Counted from the stretch's first letter, positions 7,316 to 13,984 are shown. The stretch is DNA of 21,333 bases from JAJYIV01 sp964499955 (GCA_964499955.1 CAZCMI010000016.1:1-21333); one strand, 5' to 3'. Program-made: numbers and translations. Notes: generated from the letters alone by a model not told the origin.

Positions 7316-9062
7316 AGTGGCTGGTACTGCGCTGGGATTGGACGATCTGCATGTATTCCGGACACGAACGCAGCAGCTCCTCGTGCGTGCCGCGGGCGAT
7401 CAGCTCGCCTTCCATCAGCAGGACCACTTGGTCGTAGTGCTCGATGGAGGCGACTTTTTGCGTGACGGAGATGAGGGTGAGGCCGGGATAATTGCGCGCC
7501 AGGTTTTCCAAGATGGACGCCTCGGTGCGCGCGTCCACGCGGGCAGTGAAATCGTCCAACAGCAGCACACGCGGGTTGAGCGCCAGTGCCCGGGCGAGCA
7601 TGAGGCGCTGCTTCTGGCCGCCCGACAGCGACGTGCCGCGCTCGGACACCAGGGTGTCCAGGCCTTGCGGCAGCGCGTCCACGAATTCGCCCAGCTCCGC
7701 CGTTTCGATGGCTTTGCGCAGGGTCGCTTCGTCCGCGTCGCCGCCGAAGGCGACGTTCTCGCGCACCGACAGGTTGAACATCACGCTGTCTTGGAATACG
7801 AAACCGATCTGGCGGTGCAACGCCGCGGCGTCGTACGCGTCCACCGGGCGGCCGTCGTACAACACCTCGCCCTTCTGCGGGTGCACGAGGCCGGTCAGGG
7901 CGTACAGCAGCTGGCTCTTCCCCGCCGCCGTCGGCCCGATGATGGCGGTCTTGGTGCCGGCCTTCATTTCGAGCGACACGTCCTTCAAGGCCAAGCGCTC
8001 CCCGTACGCCACCGTGACGTTCCGCAGCGCGACGTCGCCGCGCAAGGCGGCCGTTTCGTTTCCGCGCGGCGGTTCCGGCGGGGCGTCGAGGACCTCCCGC
8101 ACGCGCTGGTAGGAGGCGGAGGCCTGGGCAATAAGGCTGCTCATGAACCCGATCACGAGGATGGGGAAGATGAGCATCGCCAAATACCCGTTGAAGGCGG
8201 CCAGGGTACCGAGAGTCATTTCGCCGGCGATCACCTCCCGCCCACCGATCCACAACACGGCCAGCGTGGCGAGGTTGGCCGCCAGCATGATGGTCGGAAT
8301 CATGAAGGCGAACAGTTTGAGGATGCGCACGCCGAGCACGCGGGCGGCGCGGTTGGCGGCGTGAAACCCGTCCCCGGCCGACCCTTCGGCGTGCAACACG
8401 CGCAGGAGCGCGGCGCCCAGGATGCTTTCGTTGATGACGCGGTTGAGCCGGTCGAGCACCGTGCGGCTTTCCATGAACAGCGCGCGCACCTTGCCGAACA
8501 CCACGAAGAACGTGACGCCGATGAGCGGCACGACGAGCAGCACCACGAGCGCCAGCTGCCAGTCCAGCGTGAGCAACAGCACTCCCGCGCCGAGGATAAG
8601 CACGACCGAGGACGCGATGGACGGCAGGGCCTGGGACACGAAATGCTTCACCGCGTCCACGTCGGCGGTGAAGGTGGTGAGGAGCTTGGCCGGCGTCTGC
8701 TCCTGCACGAAGGCGTGGCTGCGGCGCGACACGGCTTCCGCCAGCTGCGCGCGCAGGTCCCGCGCGGCGCGTTCGGACACGCGCGTCTGCGCGACGCCCT
8801 GCAGCCAGGCGAACGCGAAAGCGAGCGCGGACACGGCGAAAAACTGCCAGGCGAGCGGGCCGAGCGACAGCGCGTGCGCTTCGTACGCGTCGATGCCGGA
8901 AGACACGAGTTTCGGGATGGCGAGCGTGAACGCGTTGCTGATCACCGCGCAGGCGACGAGCAGCGCGGTGGCGCCGCCGTAGGGCTTCAACAGCGCCCAA
9001 ACGTTCGCCTGCGGCGGGCGCGGCGGCGGCGCGGATTTCACGGGGTCCTTCGTGGGTTCCAT
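7296..9062 (-). CDS. Heterodimeric ABC exporter, subunit A (degenerate Walker B and switch residue, canonical signature)
   Basis: A 588-aa half-transporter with a Pro-rich cytoplasmic N-terminus (residues 1-20), six membrane helices and a nucleotide-binding domain. Walker A is GPTAAGKS (376-383) and the signature is a perfect LSGGQKQR (479-486). Walker B ends LLLDDFT, with Asp504 where the catalytic Glu should be, and the switch position is Gln535 (SVTQKV) instead of His. Both changes mark a catalytically weak site, as known for the degenerate subunit of asymmetric exporters. Together with the bad signature of subunit B they place all the damage in one of the two composite sites. It is the first gene of the pair, 116 bases from the divergent MerR-family gene. 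Confidence 0.93.
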   Translation of the reverse strand: MEPTKDPVKSAPPPRPPQANVWALLKPYGGATALLVACAVISNAFTLAIPKLVSSGIDAYEAHALSLGPLAWQFFAVSALAFAFAWLQGVAQTRVSERAARDLRAQLAEAVSRRSHAFVQEQTPAKLLTTFTADVDAVKHFVSQALPSIASSVVLILGAGVLLLTLDWQLALVVLLVVPLIGVTFFVVFGKVRALFMESRTVLDRLNRVINESILGAALLRVLHAEGSAGDGFHAANRAARVLGVRILKLFAFMIPTIMLAANLATLAVLWIGGREVIAGEMTLGTLAAFNGYLAMLIFPILVIGFMSSLIAQASASYQRVREVLDAPPEPPRGNETAALRGDVALRNVTVAYGERLALKDVSLEMKAGTKTAIIGPTAAGKSQLLYALTGLVHPQKGEVLYDGRPVDAYDAAALHRQIGFVFQDSVMFNLSVRENVAFGGDADEATLRKAIETAELGEFVDALPQGLDTLVSERGTSLSGGQKQRLMLARALALNPRVLLLDDFTARVDARTEASILENLARNYPGLTLISVTQKVASIEHYDQVVLLMEGELIARGTHEELLRSCPEYMQIVQSQRSTSHYELLPR

Positions 9063-9079
9063 AGATGGGGAGAAGACAC

Positions 9080-9108
9080 ATGATCCTCTTTTCCGGGAAG
9101 CCCGTCAA
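9080..9108 (-). promoter_or_regulatory. Promoter of the ABC exporter operon
   Basis: On the minus strand TTGACG (9103-9108), 17-base spacer, GATCAT (9080-9085). Transcription would begin near 9073, leaving a leader of about 11 bases with no Shine-Dalgarno before the ATG at 9062. The -35 is about 30 bases from the MerR operator, so shared control is possible. Confidence 0.6.
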
Positions 9109-9137
9109 TCGTACGGAGCCGGGGCGAAGGAGTGCCC

Positions 9138-9168
9138 TTGACCTTGACGTTGCGTCATGGCGTACAGT
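9138..9168 (+). promoter_or_regulatory. MerR-type promoter with operator in a 19-bp spacer
   Basis: TTGACC (-35, 9138-9143) and TACAGT (-10, 9163-9168) are 19 bases apart, the stretched spacing typical of MerR-controlled promoters. An inverted repeat CCTTGACG-TTG-CGTCATGG (9142-9160, 7 of 8 positions paired) fills the spacer. Expected transcription start near 9175. Confidence 0.8.
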
Positions 9169-9177
9169 GGTCCGCGT

Positions 9178-9927
9178 ATGACATACACCGTCCAGCAACT
9201 GGCGGCCTTGGCCAAGGTCACCGGACGCACCCTGCGGCATTACGACCGCATCGGGCTGCTTCGACCCGCCGAACGCGGGGCGAACGGCTACCGGCGCTAC
9301 AGCGACGCGGACGCGCTTCGCCTGCAGCACATCCTGTTCTACCGCGAACTGGACCTTCCCCTTTCCGAGATCAAACGCCTGCTCTCCCGCCCGGACGTGG
9401 ACGCGGCGCGCATCCTGCGCGACCAGCGGCGCCTGATCGGGTTGAAACGCGACCGCCTCGGGAAGATGCTGAAAACCATTGACCTCACCTTGAAACGTAT
9501 GGACCAAGACCAACGCGTGACCGCGGAAGATTTGTACGGCGACCTGTCGAAGGAAACGTACGAAGCGTACCAAGCCGAAGCGAAAGAACGCTGGGGCGGC
9601 ACCGACGCGTACAAGCAGAGCCACGAACGCGTGAAGAACATGACGAAGGGCGAACTGGCCGCCATGAAAGCGGAAACCGACCGCAACCTCAAGGCGCTCG
9701 TTGCCTTGATGGAAGCGGGCGCGCCGCCCGACAGCCCCGACGTCCAAGCGGAAATCGCCGCACACCGCGCCGGCATCAGCCGCTTTTATGACGTCTCGGA
9801 CGAAATCTACGGCGGCCTGGCCGACATGTACCTCGCCGACCAACGGTTCGCCGACTTCTACCGGAAGTACCACGAAGGCCTGCCGGAGTTCCTCGTGGCG
9901 GGGATGAAGGCAAGTTTGCGGCGATAA
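9178..9927 (+). CDS. MerR-family regulator with C-terminal TipAS-like drug-recognition domain
   Basis: A 249-aa one-component regulator. Residues 1-70 are the MerR winged helix-turn-helix (VQQLAALAKVTGRTLRHYDRIGLL then GYRRYSDADA). A dimerisation coiled coil follows (about 75-112). Residues 120-249 resemble the TipAS antibiotic-binding domain (EAKERWGGTDAYKQSHERV). TipA-like proteins bind drugs and activate efflux genes by untwisting a long-spacer promoter. I place the start at the ATG at 9178. An in-frame ATG at 9157 lies inside the operator, upstream of the expected transcription start, and no Shine-Dalgarno precedes 9178, so the mRNA is probably leaderless. It is divergent from the ABC exporter operon, its likely second target. 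A terminator follows the stop. Confidence 0.92.
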   Translation: MTYTVQQLAALAKVTGRTLRHYDRIGLLRPAERGANGYRRYSDADALRLQHILFYRELDLPLSEIKRLLSRPDVDAARILRDQRRLIGLKRDRLGKMLKTIDLTLKRMDQDQRVTAEDLYGDLSKETYEAYQAEAKERWGGTDAYKQSHERVKNMTKGELAAMKAETDRNLKALVALMEAGAPPDSPDVQAEIAAHRAGISRFYDVSDEIYGGLADMYLADQRFADFYRKYHEGLPEFLVAGMKASLRR

Positions 9928-9930
9928 CCG

Positions 9931-9957
9931 AAACGCCCCGTTTAGGCGGGGCGTTTT
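9931..9957. terminator. Bidirectional terminator between the MerR and pirin genes
   Basis: A 9-bp perfect stem AACGCCCCG/CGGGGCGTT with loop TTTAGG. T-rich flanks suit the plus strand (TTTTC) and moderately the minus strand. It lies only 3 bases from the MerR stop and directly abuts the pirin stop codon. Confidence 0.8.
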
Positions 9958-10665
9958 CTATACGTCCATCGGCACGTCGATTTTCAAGAGGCGGGCGTCT
10001 TCTTCTACTATGCATTCGTACGCGGGTGAACCGCTCGTTTCGAAGCCGTCGCCGGGACCGAGTACTTGCTCGCCGACACGCACGCGGCCGGACACCACCA
10101 GCAGGAAGGTCCCGCGATTTTCCGCGAGCGCTTCCAGTGCAAACCGGCTGCCGGCCTTCCACACGCCGAAGGAAATGCGCGCGTCCTGGTAGATGTTGAA
10201 ATGGCCGTCGCCCGGTTCCGGGGCCGCCACGAGGGTCCAGGCGTTTTCCTTCAGGTCCGCCGCCCACTGCTTGTACCGCGGGGCTGGATTGCGCCGGTCG
10301 GGCCAGATCCAAATCTGCAGCACGTGCACCGGCTCGGTTTCGGACGCGTTCACCTCGCTGTGCAACACGCCCGTTCCCGCCGACATGGCTTGGAACTCCC
10401 CGGCGCGGATCACGCCGCCGTTACCCATGCTGTCGCGGTGCCGCAGCGCACCCGCCAGCGGAATGGTCACGATCTCCATGTTGTCGTGCGGATGCTCGCC
10501 GAAGCCCGCCCCCGGGGCAATTCGATCCTCGTTCACCACCAGCAGCGCGCCGAAATGCCGCCGTGTGGGATGCACCCATCGGCCGAAACTGAAGGAATGG
10601 GCGGATGCCAACCACCCGGCCTTCACGTGGCCACGCTCATTGTTCGGGACGAAGGCAGAGGGCAT
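9958..10665 (-). CDS. Pirin-family bicupin protein
   Basis: A 235-aa protein with two cupin barrels. The N-terminal cupin has the metal ligands of the pirin family: His58 and His60 in FGEHPHDNMEIV, and His102 and Glu104 in GTGVLHSEVNAS. The HSFSFGRW segment (23-30) is also characteristic. Pirins include quercetin-2,3-dioxygenase-like enzymes and transcription cofactors; the specific role here is not readable. I chose the ATG at 10665, not an upstream in-frame start, because GGGAGGA sits 9-15 bases before it, inside the last codons of the EVE gene. This implies coupled translation. It is the last gene of the GFA-EVE-pirin operon and ends on the bidirectional terminator shared with the MerR gene. 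Confidence 0.9.
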   Translation of the reverse strand: MPSAFVPNNERGHVKAGWLASAHSFSFGRWVHPTRRHFGALLVVNEDRIAPGAGFGEHPHDNMEIVTIPLAGALRHRDSMGNGGVIRAGEFQAMSAGTGVLHSEVNASETEPVHVLQIWIWPDRRNPAPRYKQWAADLKENAWTLVAAPEPGDGHFNIYQDARISFGVWKAGSRFALEALAENRGTFLLVVSGRVRVGEQVLGPGDGFETSGSPAYECIVEEDARLLKIDVPMDV

Positions 10666-10670
10666 ACGGC

Positions 10671-11084
10671 TTATCCTCCCAATCCCGCACGTTTCAGACA
10701 CTCCTTCCCTTCCGCCGCGGTGACGGGCTGCACGGAGAGCCGCGTATTACGCACCAGGACCATGTCCTTGAGCGTCGCGCAGTTCTTCGCGTCCGCGAGC
10801 GTGAACGGCTTGGTCGCCGGAGCGACGACCTTGATGTCCACCGCGCTCCAATCCCCTTCTTGCGCCGTCGGGTCCGGATACGATGCCCGGATGATTTCCG
10901 CAAGGCCGACGATGCGTTTTTCTTCTCCCGAATGGTAGATCAACGCGCGATCACCCACGCGCATGGCACGCAAAAAATTGCGGGCTTGGAAGTTCCGCAC
11001 GCCGGTCCACGCCGTTTGTTTGTCCCGGACGAAGTCCTCCCAGGAATAGGTGGACGGTTCCGTTTTGAGCAGCCAATATTTCAT
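10671..11084 (-). CDS. EVE-domain protein (THYN1-like)
   Basis: A 137-aa single EVE domain. It opens MKYWLLKTEPSTYSWEDF, the family's N-terminal hallmark, followed by WTGVRNFQARNFLRAM (about 27-42), GDRALIYHSGEEKRIVGLAEI and a C-terminal LVRNTRLSVQPV. EVE domains share the PUA/YTH fold and bind modified bases in DNA or RNA. Many act with restriction or stress functions, but single-domain versions are also widespread housekeeping proteins. I chose the ATG at 11084 over an in-frame one at 11114 because the family begins MxYWLxKxEP and 11114 would lie within the preceding gene. A weak GAGGCGG is 6 bases upstream. The gene follows the GFA gene by 10 bases. No restriction or modification gene is in the window. 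Confidence 0.9.
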   Translation of the reverse strand: MKYWLLKTEPSTYSWEDFVRDKQTAWTGVRNFQARNFLRAMRVGDRALIYHSGEEKRIVGLAEIIRASYPDPTAQEGDWSAVDIKVVAPATKPFTLADAKNCATLKDMVLVRNTRLSVQPVTAAEGKECLKRAGLGG

Positions 11085-11094
11085 AAAATCCGCC

Positions 11095-11448
11095 TCACAA
11101 ACTCTTCCCGTCAAACGCGATTGTTTCCAAAGCGTCCGCGTCCACGCCGTCCAGGCACCGGACGTTCACGGCCACCGTGGGGCTGCCGTCCGGGGCGGTG
11201 CCGCGCGAGAAGGAACGCACGCCGCAGGTCCTGCAGAAGAGATGGCGGATGCGCTTGTGGCCGAATTGGTAATCCGTCAGATGTTCTTCGCCGGACACCA
11301 GGTCGAACTGCCCGGCGGGCACGAAGGCCAAACGCCACCCGGCCTTGGAACAAATGGAACAGTTGCACGCCACGGCCTGGGTGAGGTCTGTCGACACGTC
11401 GAATCGCACGGCGCCGCAGTGGCAGCCTCCTTTATGGGTGGTGGGCAT
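11095..11448 (-). CDS. GFA-family (glutathione-dependent formaldehyde-activating-like) zinc protein
   Basis: A 117-aa GFA-fold protein with a full set of zinc cysteines: Cys9 and Cys11 (GGCHCGAV), Cys28, Cys30 and Cys33 (CNCSIC), and Cys72 and Cys75 (FCRTCGV). The founding member (Gfa) is linked to S-hydroxymethylglutathione formation, but most family members have unknown substrates. Length and spacing are normal. The start at 11448 gives the usual short N-terminus before GGCHCGAV. A TATATT box ends only 8 bases upstream, which suggests a leaderless transcript. It heads the GFA-EVE-pirin operon and is divergent from the CooC-like gene across a 72-base AT-rich control region. Confidence 0.9.
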   Translation of the reverse strand: MPTTHKGGCHCGAVRFDVSTDLTQAVACNCSICSKAGWRLAFVPAGQFDLVSGEEHLTDYQFGHKRIRHLFCRTCGVRSFSRGTAPDGSPTVAVNVRCLDGVDADALETIAFDGKSL

Positions 11449-11456
11449 AGGATTGG

Positions 11457-11462
11457 AATATA
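11457..11462 (-). promoter_or_regulatory. -10-like box of the GFA-EVE-pirin operon
   Basis: TATATT on the minus strand ends 8 bases before the ATG at 11448, so transcription would start almost at the start codon. No good -35 is visible. Two direct copies of ATATACC (plus strand, 11458-11464 and 11472-11478, 14 bases apart) overlap it and could be activator or repressor half-sites. Confidence 0.4.
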
Positions 11463-11482
11463 CCATATTGCATATACCCGAT

Positions 11483-11511
11483 TTGACACATGCGAATAGT
11501 TCGCATATAAA
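11483..11511 (+). promoter_or_regulatory. Near-consensus promoter of the CooC-like gene with palindromic operator
   Basis: TTGACA (11483-11488), 17 bases, TATAAA (11506-11511). The spacer is occupied by a perfect inverted repeat ATGCGAA-TAG-TTCGCAT (11490-11506). Transcription should start near 11518 and the ATG is at 11521, so the mRNA is probably leaderless. A protein bound to the palindrome would block polymerase. Confidence 0.75.
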
Positions 11512-11520
11512 CAATGGGCT

Positions 11521-12456
11521 ATGCGCATTGCCTTCGTGGGAAAAGGAGGGAGCGGGAAGACGACGCTGGCTTCCCTGTTCGCCGCGCACGTGGCGGAACG
11601 GGGGCGGCCGGTGCTCGCCATTGATGCGGATTTGAACCAGCATCTCGGCCCGGCGCTCGGGTTTTCCGACATCCCGCCCCGCACGCTCGGTACGGAACAG
11701 GCGTGGCTCAAACGGCTCCTGCACGGCACGCGCACGGACGTCGCTCCCGAAGACCTGATCAAAACCACCCCGCCCGCGCGCGGCTCCCGCGTGTTTCGTG
11801 GGCTGGGCGAGCTGCGCCGGGAGTTGGCCGGCTTCGTGCGGGAACGCAACGGCGTCGCCTTGCTGAACGTGGGCGAACAAACCGACGAAGACACGGCCGT
11901 CCGCTGCTATCACAGCAAGACGGGCGCGGTGGAACTGCTGCTGAACCACGCGGTGGACGGCGCGGGAGAGTATCTCGTTGTGGACATGACGGCGGGCGCG
12001 GACGCCTTCGCCTCGGGCCTGTACGACCTCTTCGACCTCACCGTGCTGGCCGTGGAACCGACGCTCCCTTCCCTCGGGGTGTTCCGGCAATACGCCGGGC
12101 GCGCCAAGGCGCTGGGCGTGCGGGTGGCGGCCGTGGGAAACAAGGTCCTGGACGACGCCGACCGCGCGTTCCTGCGGGCGGAACTGGGCGACGACTTGCT
12201 CGGCTGCGTATCCCTCACGCCGTTCGTCCGGGCGCGGGAACGCGGCGAGGCACGGCCGCTCTCCACGCTGGAGCCGGAAAACCGGGCCGTGTTGGACGCC
12301 GTCCTCACCTTGCTGGATCGGCAGGAAAAGGATTGGCCTCGGTATTTCTCCCGCATCACGGAGATCCATCGGAAAAACGCCGCCAGCTGGGGCAACGCCG
12401 CGCGCGGGACGGACCTGGCCCGCGCCATCGACCCGTCGTTCTCCTATCTCGATTGA
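11521..12456 (+). CDS. CooC-like/MinD-superfamily P-loop ATPase
   Basis: A 311-aa cytosolic SIMIBI-class ATPase. The N-terminus MRIAFVGKGGSGKTT carries the deviant Walker A motif KGGSGKTT (8-15). IDADLNQH (34-41) is the switch region, YLVVDMTAG (151-159) is Walker B and GNKV (206-209) fits base recognition. The closest named relatives by pattern are CooC-type nickel-insertion ATPases and ParA/MinD proteins. There is no CO dehydrogenase, hydrogenase or partition site in the window, so metal insertion is only a possibility. The start is fixed by the promoter: no Shine-Dalgarno, and the ATG lies about 3 bases after the predicted transcription start. The next gene, 89 bases on, is a cysteine-bearing unknown that may be its partner. 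Confidence 0.88.
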   Translation: MRIAFVGKGGSGKTTLASLFAAHVAERGRPVLAIDADLNQHLGPALGFSDIPPRTLGTEQAWLKRLLHGTRTDVAPEDLIKTTPPARGSRVFRGLGELRRELAGFVRERNGVALLNVGEQTDEDTAVRCYHSKTGAVELLLNHAVDGAGEYLVVDMTAGADAFASGLYDLFDLTVLAVEPTLPSLGVFRQYAGRAKALGVRVAAVGNKVLDDADRAFLRAELGDDLLGCVSLTPFVRARERGEARPLSTLEPENRAVLDAVLTLLDRQEKDWPRYFSRITEIHRKNAASWGNAARGTDLARAIDPSFSYLD

Positions 12457-12463
12457 CTCGTGG

Positions 12464-12492
12464 CCGGATGCGGGCGGAGGACCCGCACCCGG
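12464..12492 (+). other. Intergenic hairpin between the CooC-like and 153-aa genes
   Basis: Arms CCGGATGCGGG and CCCGCACCCGG (one A/C mismatch) around 7 bases, without a T-run. It may stabilise the upstream mRNA end or act as a processing site. A second small hairpin (GCGCGC arms, 12516-12533) lies just before the next Shine-Dalgarno. Confidence 0.4.
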
Positions 12493-12545
12493 TCATGAGA
12501 TCGGGACGCAACGTCGCGCGCGCACATGCGCGCTGGAGAACAACG

Positions 12546-13007
12546 ATGTCCTTTCCTTCCGCGCTGCCCGAACTGCAGCGCATGGGCGTCACGCCCGAAA
12601 CCGCTTCGCCCGAACAGGCGGAGCGTGCCCTGCTCGCCGCCATGCAGGCGGACACGTCGGACGGCTTCGCATACGTCCAGGGCCTGGTCCAGGCGTACCG
12701 CGATAAGGTCCGGAACCCGCTCGTCTCCGTGCGCAACGGCCTGGATCCCGCCCTCCAAGGCGACGTCCTGCGGGCGGAATGGCTGCCGAAGGGCGGGTTG
12801 AAGATGGACGTTCGGCCGGACGGCAAGCTGGGGCGACAGGTCTCGCGCCTGCTGGGTACCGACGCGGCCCGTTCTGCCCTCGAGCGGCACTTCGGCGCGT
12901 GCTTCGCCCTGGCGAACTGCTGCGGTGCCGTCGTCGGCGCGGACAAGAAGCAGGTGGCGTTCACCGCCGCGCAGCAGATCGCCTGGCAGACCGCCATCGA
13001 CTGCTGA
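12546..13007 (+). CDS. Unknown 153-aa protein with a C-terminal cysteine cluster
   Basis: I do not recognise this protein. GGAGAA 5 bases before the ATG supports the start, and a strong terminator follows the stop. The first 60 residues look helical and amphipathic (PELQRMGVTPETASPEQAER, then FAYVQGLVQAYRDK). A probable beta region follows (GDVLRAEWLPKGGLKMDVRPDG). The C-terminal third has Cys119, Cys125, Cys126 and the terminal Cys153 within GACFALANCCGAVVG. There is no signal peptide or clear membrane segment. It probably shares a transcript with the upstream CooC-like ATPase, since no promoter is visible in the 89-base gap. The cysteines could bind a metal, which would suit a CooC-type partner, but that is inference. 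Confidence 0.75.
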   Translation: MSFPSALPELQRMGVTPETASPEQAERALLAAMQADTSDGFAYVQGLVQAYRDKVRNPLVSVRNGLDPALQGDVLRAEWLPKGGLKMDVRPDGKLGRQVSRLLGTDAARSALERHFGACFALANCCGAVVGADKKQVAFTAAQQIAWQTAIDC

Positions 13008-13054
13008 ACCGCCGGTTTCGCAGGAGCACGCCGTCCGCCGCGCAGCGGCCCCTC

Positions 13055-13090
13055 GCCCGTTCGGTCCTTCCCGAACGGGCTCTTTTTCTT
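13055..13090 (+). terminator. Rho-independent terminator after the 153-aa gene
   Basis: A 10-bp perfect stem GCCCGTTCGG/CCGAACGGGC, 6-base loop, then TCTTTTTCTT. Confidence 0.88.
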
Positions 13091-13141
13091 CTACACTGTT
13101 GCCAACGCACGCCTGACCATCCGCCGTTTTCCCTCCCTCGT

Positions 13142-13570
13142 ATGCCTCCCCTTCCCGACCTTCCCCAGCTGCTGAACGAAGCGGGACTGCGCCGCACCCC
13201 GGCGCGCCTGGCCGTGCTTTCGTATTTGGCCGCCCAGCCGCGGCCCGTGGGCGTGGAACGCATCCTCGCGCACGTGCCGGGCGTGAACACGGCCACCGTC
13301 TACCGCATGATGGCCGATTTCTCCGCGCGGGGACTGGTCGCCGCGCACGACGTCGGCCACGGCCACACGGACTACGAATTCGCCAAACGCCCGCACCACC
13401 ACCATTTGGTGTGCGACGGCTGCGGCCTGATCGAAGACGCCTATCCCTGCGCCGCCTCCTGCGCGTTCGAACGCGCAGCCCTGAAGGCCAGCAAGACGTT
13501 TGCCCGCATCACCCGCCAGTCCGTGGTCTTCTACGGCACCTGCCGCGCCTGCGAGCGCGCCGGCACATAA
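13142..13570 (+). CDS. Fur-family metal-responsive regulator
   Basis: A 142-aa Fur-superfamily repressor. Residues 10-66 form the winged helix-turn-helix (RRTPARLAVLSYLA, then VNTATVYRMMADFSARGLV). The dimerisation domain has the metal-binding cluster RPHHHHLVCDGCG, and two CxxC pairs for structural zinc: Cys91/Cys94 and Cys134/Cys137. The family includes Fur (iron), Zur (zinc), PerR (peroxide) and Nur. The regulatory ligands are not diagnostic here, and PerR's signature residues are not clear. A TACACT box (13092-13097) inside the T-tract of the previous terminator is a possible -10, giving a leader near 37 bases without a Shine-Dalgarno. It is monocistronic, closed by a terminator. No metal transporter is adjacent. 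Confidence 0.93.
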   Translation: MPPLPDLPQLLNEAGLRRTPARLAVLSYLAAQPRPVGVERILAHVPGVNTATVYRMMADFSARGLVAAHDVGHGHTDYEFAKRPHHHHLVCDGCGLIEDAYPCAASCAFERAALKASKTFARITRQSVVFYGTCRACERAGT

Positions 13571-13587
13571 CGTTCGTCCTCCAAACG

Positions 13588-13618
13588 AAAAACAGTCGCC
13601 CGACGGCGGCTGTTTTTG
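13588..13618. terminator. Bidirectional terminator between the fur-like gene and the broken NUDIX gene
   Basis: Stem AACAGTCGCC/GGCGGCTGTT (one G-T pair), loop CGAC. T-runs on both strands: TTTTTGCG on plus, TTTTTCG on minus. Confidence 0.8.
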
Positions 13619-13624
13619 CGATCG

Positions 13625-13834
13625 TTACAAGGCGCGACGGCGGAGGAACTCGCTGACCATCGCGTGCACCGCGGGGTTCATCTGGCTGTACGGCCCGCCC
13701 GCGGCGTATTCCTCAATGGGCACCCACCGCCACTCGGAAAACTTTTCCGGCTCCATGAGGCGCCCGCCCCGCGTAACGATGGCCGCCGCCGCCATCCGCG
13801 CATGACCGATTTCAGCCAATTTTTTCAAAGACAT
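13625..13834 (-). pseudogene. NUDIX hydrolase remnant lacking the NUDIX box
   Basis: A 69-aa frame. Its start, KKLAEIGHARMAAAAIVTRGGRL, looks like the N-terminal strand of a NUDIX hydrolase. It jumps directly into MEPEKFSEWRWVPIEEY, the well-known C-terminal segment of MutT/MTH1-like members. The central catalytic helix (GX5EX7REUXEEXGU) is absent. The simplest reading is an in-frame deletion of the middle of a roughly 130-150-aa gene. An alternative is that only the C-terminal half survives. The frame is still open and has a TATAAT box upstream (13870-13875), so a transcript is possible, but it cannot be a NUDIX enzyme. The stop lies just inside the terminator shared with the fur-like gene. 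Confidence 0.7.
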
Positions 13835-13875
13835 ACGATATCGAGAAGGAGGAATAAGAGCTTGGCGAGATTATA

Positions 13876-13906
13876 CAAAAAGAAAACCTCTCTTGCGAGA
13901 GATTTC
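13876..13906 (-). terminator. Terminator of tRNA-Trp
   Basis: On the minus strand, stem AAATCTCTC/GAGAGGTTT (one T-G pair) with a GCAA tetraloop, then TCTTTTTG. It begins a few bases after the encoded CCA. Confidence 0.85.
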
Positions 13907-13910
13907 CTTT

Positions 13911-13984
13911 TGGCAGGGGCTGCAGGGATCGAACCTGCGATAACGGTTTTGGAGACCGCTGTGATACCACTTCACCAAGCCCCT
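13911..13984 (-). tRNA. tRNA-Trp (anticodon CCA)
   Basis: A 74-nt cloverleaf with encoded CCA. The acceptor stem AGGGGCT pairs with AGCCCCT. The D-stem is GTGA/TCAC. The anticodon stem GCGGT/ACCGT encloses loop CTCCAAA with anticodon CCA. The T-arm contains GGTTCGATCC. The first 13 nt also encode the last codons and stop of the upstream helix-turn-helix gene, so gene and tRNA are on one transcript or the gene reads into the tRNA. Confidence 0.95.

Noticed and set aside
7312..9873. An 853-codon minus-strand open frame spanning the ABC subunit A and MerR regions
   Set aside because: Wrong frame of the ABC gene and antisense of the MerR gene; both real proteins have full motif sets.
10671..11084. 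EVE protein as part of a restriction or defence island
   Set aside because: No methylase, nuclease or other defence gene is nearby; its operon partners are GFA and pirin.
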